Source of the DNA: Terfezia claveryi
Lineage: Eukaryota; Ascomycota; Pezizomycetes; Pezizales; Pezizaceae
DNA: 57,777 nucleotides
Direction of reading: 5' to 3'
Assembly (NCBI GenBank): GCA_015179025.1
Contig: WHUX01000286.1
Coordinates: forward strand, 1-57,777
Shown here: piece by piece, positions 56,779-57,777 of the stretch
How the letters are laid out: each line of letters opens with the position of its first letter
Position numbering within the stretch: position 1 is the first letter of the stretch
Program-made: the position numbers and the translations under genes
Notes under the pieces: generated by a model
Database searches by the model: none
What the model was told of the DNA's origin: nothing
The model's input: the letters and a program-made list of their open reading frames with translations, nothing else

Positions 56779-57777
56779 TTAGACGTCTCTTGAATGTGTC
56801 TTCCATACTTCGGTCGTCCAGAAGTCTTGAAGAATTTCGGTGGTGATATCCTTGGCATTTACCCAGGAATCATATTTAGGAGAGTATCCTAGCCATCTGA
56901 CCTTATATTGTCTTTCTCCAGTTCGAGGAGCTGTTCTAAATTCTAATATCTTTTCAACTTCATAACGATCTTCTTGAATTGGTCCTGGTTCCTGAGATTG
57001 TCTGTGAGGGAACTGGGTAGGATCGTTTTTATAGTAGGGTTTAAGTTTGCTGATATGAAAAGTATTATATATGAGGTGGAGGTCAGGTTGACTGGATAGG
57101 TCTAGGCTATAGTTATTGCGTTTCGATTACTGAAATAATGGGAAATGGGCCTAGCCATTTTGGTTTGAGTTTGGGTGAGACGTTCGATAGGTTGATGTTT
57201 TCTGAGGAAAGCATAACTTGTTGTCCGACTGAAAATTTGGCTGTATTGGGTAGTCGTTTGTTCGCTTGAGATGCTTGAGTCTTCTTGGCGTCATATAGGT
57301 TTTTAGACATTACCTCATGACGTTCATTTGCTGGTACATATGCATTAATGGGGTATGGAAGTATCGATACGCCAAGATGTGCATTAAATCCAAATAGTGT
57401 GGAAAAAAGACTATTCTGTCTAGCGGCATTATACCTAGAGTTGAGTTTCAACTGTATCTCTAGTAGTTTCTCTAGCTAATCAAATCCTTCGATTTTACAG
57501 GCTCTTACTACTTGTAGAATTTCTTTGTTCACAATTTCCGATTGTCTGTCTACACGTAGATGATATGCGGTGGATAGTTCCAACTTGATTCCTTTATTCT
57601 TAGCCCAATCTTGAAAGTGCGTTGACATAAAAAGAGTGTCGCGGTCAAAAACAATACAGAAAGGGTATCCCATAGTTGGGACTACATGAGTATTAAAGGT
57701 AGCAGTACATTGTTCTGCTGTGAAATTATCTGAGACAGGAATAAGAAACTTGAATCCTGATTGTCTATCGACAATCG
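56779..57777 (-). pseudogene. Chromovirus pol: integrase plus chromodomain, partial
   Basis: From the right edge: integrase core with FCIVFDRDTLFMSTHFQDW and LSTAYHLRVDRQSEIVNKEI (the usual T-A-Y-H-P-Q-T-D-G region altered to LRVDR). A TAG stop lies near 57475. Then comes the integrase C-terminal GPF/Y module (KLKPKWLGPFPIISVIE), a frameshift near 57118, and NYSLDLSSQPDLHLIYNTFH. A chromodomain spans about 56990-56830 (YEVEKILEFRTAPRTGERQY, KVRWLGYSPKYDSWV). The frame ends at 56779. Chromodomain integrases steer insertion toward histone-marked heterochromatin, which fits this repeat-rich site. One stop and one frameshift make this copy inactive as read. A 68-codon minus frame (56806-56600) follows, of unknown meaning. 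Confidence 0.85.

Larger units (their letters stand above)
55894..57777 (-). mobile_element. Chromodomain Ty3/gypsy retrotransposon (chromovirus), 3' part
   Basis: The minus-strand element enters from the right edge of the window: integrase core and C-terminus, chromodomain, polypurine tract GGGGAAG (56580-56574), then the 3' LTR (56573-55894). It is inserted into the transposase gene of MULE copy 2. The 5' part lies outside the window. Confidence 0.85.

Overview
The window looks like a chromosome segment of a filamentous ascomycete (Pezizomycotina). The evidence is short GT-AG introns of 53-118 bp with CTAAC/CTGAC-type branch sites, a Zn2Cys6 regulator, a secreted GH74 glycosidase, a Ser/Thr-rich GPI-anchored protein, and AT-rich repeats whose broken reading frames are full of TAG/TAA/TGA codons at Gln, Arg or Trp positions. 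That last pattern is what repeat-induced point mutation (RIP) leaves. No genus can be fixed from the sequence alone.

Layout. 1-5.3 kb holds fragments of a degenerate Ty3/gypsy element. 5.3-5.8 kb is a mutated copy of a repeat seen again near 50 kb. 6.2-8.3 kb is the ruin of a two-gene PIF/Harbinger DNA transposon (Myb-like protein plus DDE transposase). A gene-bearing island follows: a four-exon DUF7580-type protein (8.7-10.9 kb), a GPI-anchored Kre9/Knh1-like wall protein (13.9-14.6 kb), a five-exon anion:cation symporter-type MFS transporter (24.0-25.8 kb, minus), a nicotinamide riboside/uridine-kinase-like P-loop kinase (28.8-29.8 kb, minus), a five-exon Zn2Cys6 regulator (33.9-36.8 kb), an intron-containing tRNA-Met(CAT) (37.5-37.6 kb, minus), a monocarboxylate-type MFS transporter (38.3-40.0 kb, minus) and a GH74 xyloglucanase gene with an apparent one-base deletion (42.0-44.4 kb). 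Gene-poor stretches between them carry miniature inverted-repeat elements. One recurring terminus, TAGTCTGGTTG / CAACCAGACTA, occurs more than a dozen times.

From 45.8 kb to the end the window is almost entirely mobile DNA. It contains a Ty3/gypsy LTR and gag fragment interrupted by a poly(A)-tailed module; a 3.3-kb element with long terminal inverted repeats that contains a second, nested palindrome; and a Mutator-like (MULE) element carrying a ~1-kb array of 17-bp repeats. That MULE is cut by a second copy of itself, which is in turn cut by a chromodomain-bearing Ty3/gypsy retrotransposon running off the right end.

How the genes relate: nothing indicates a biosynthetic cluster. The GH74 enzyme, the two MFS transporters and the regulator would fit a plant-biomass-degrading or plant-associated fungus, but co-regulation is only a guess. 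The strongest leads for follow-up are the nested MULE/minisatellite/chromovirus stack, the compound palindrome, the short-TIR families, and the single-base defect in GH74.
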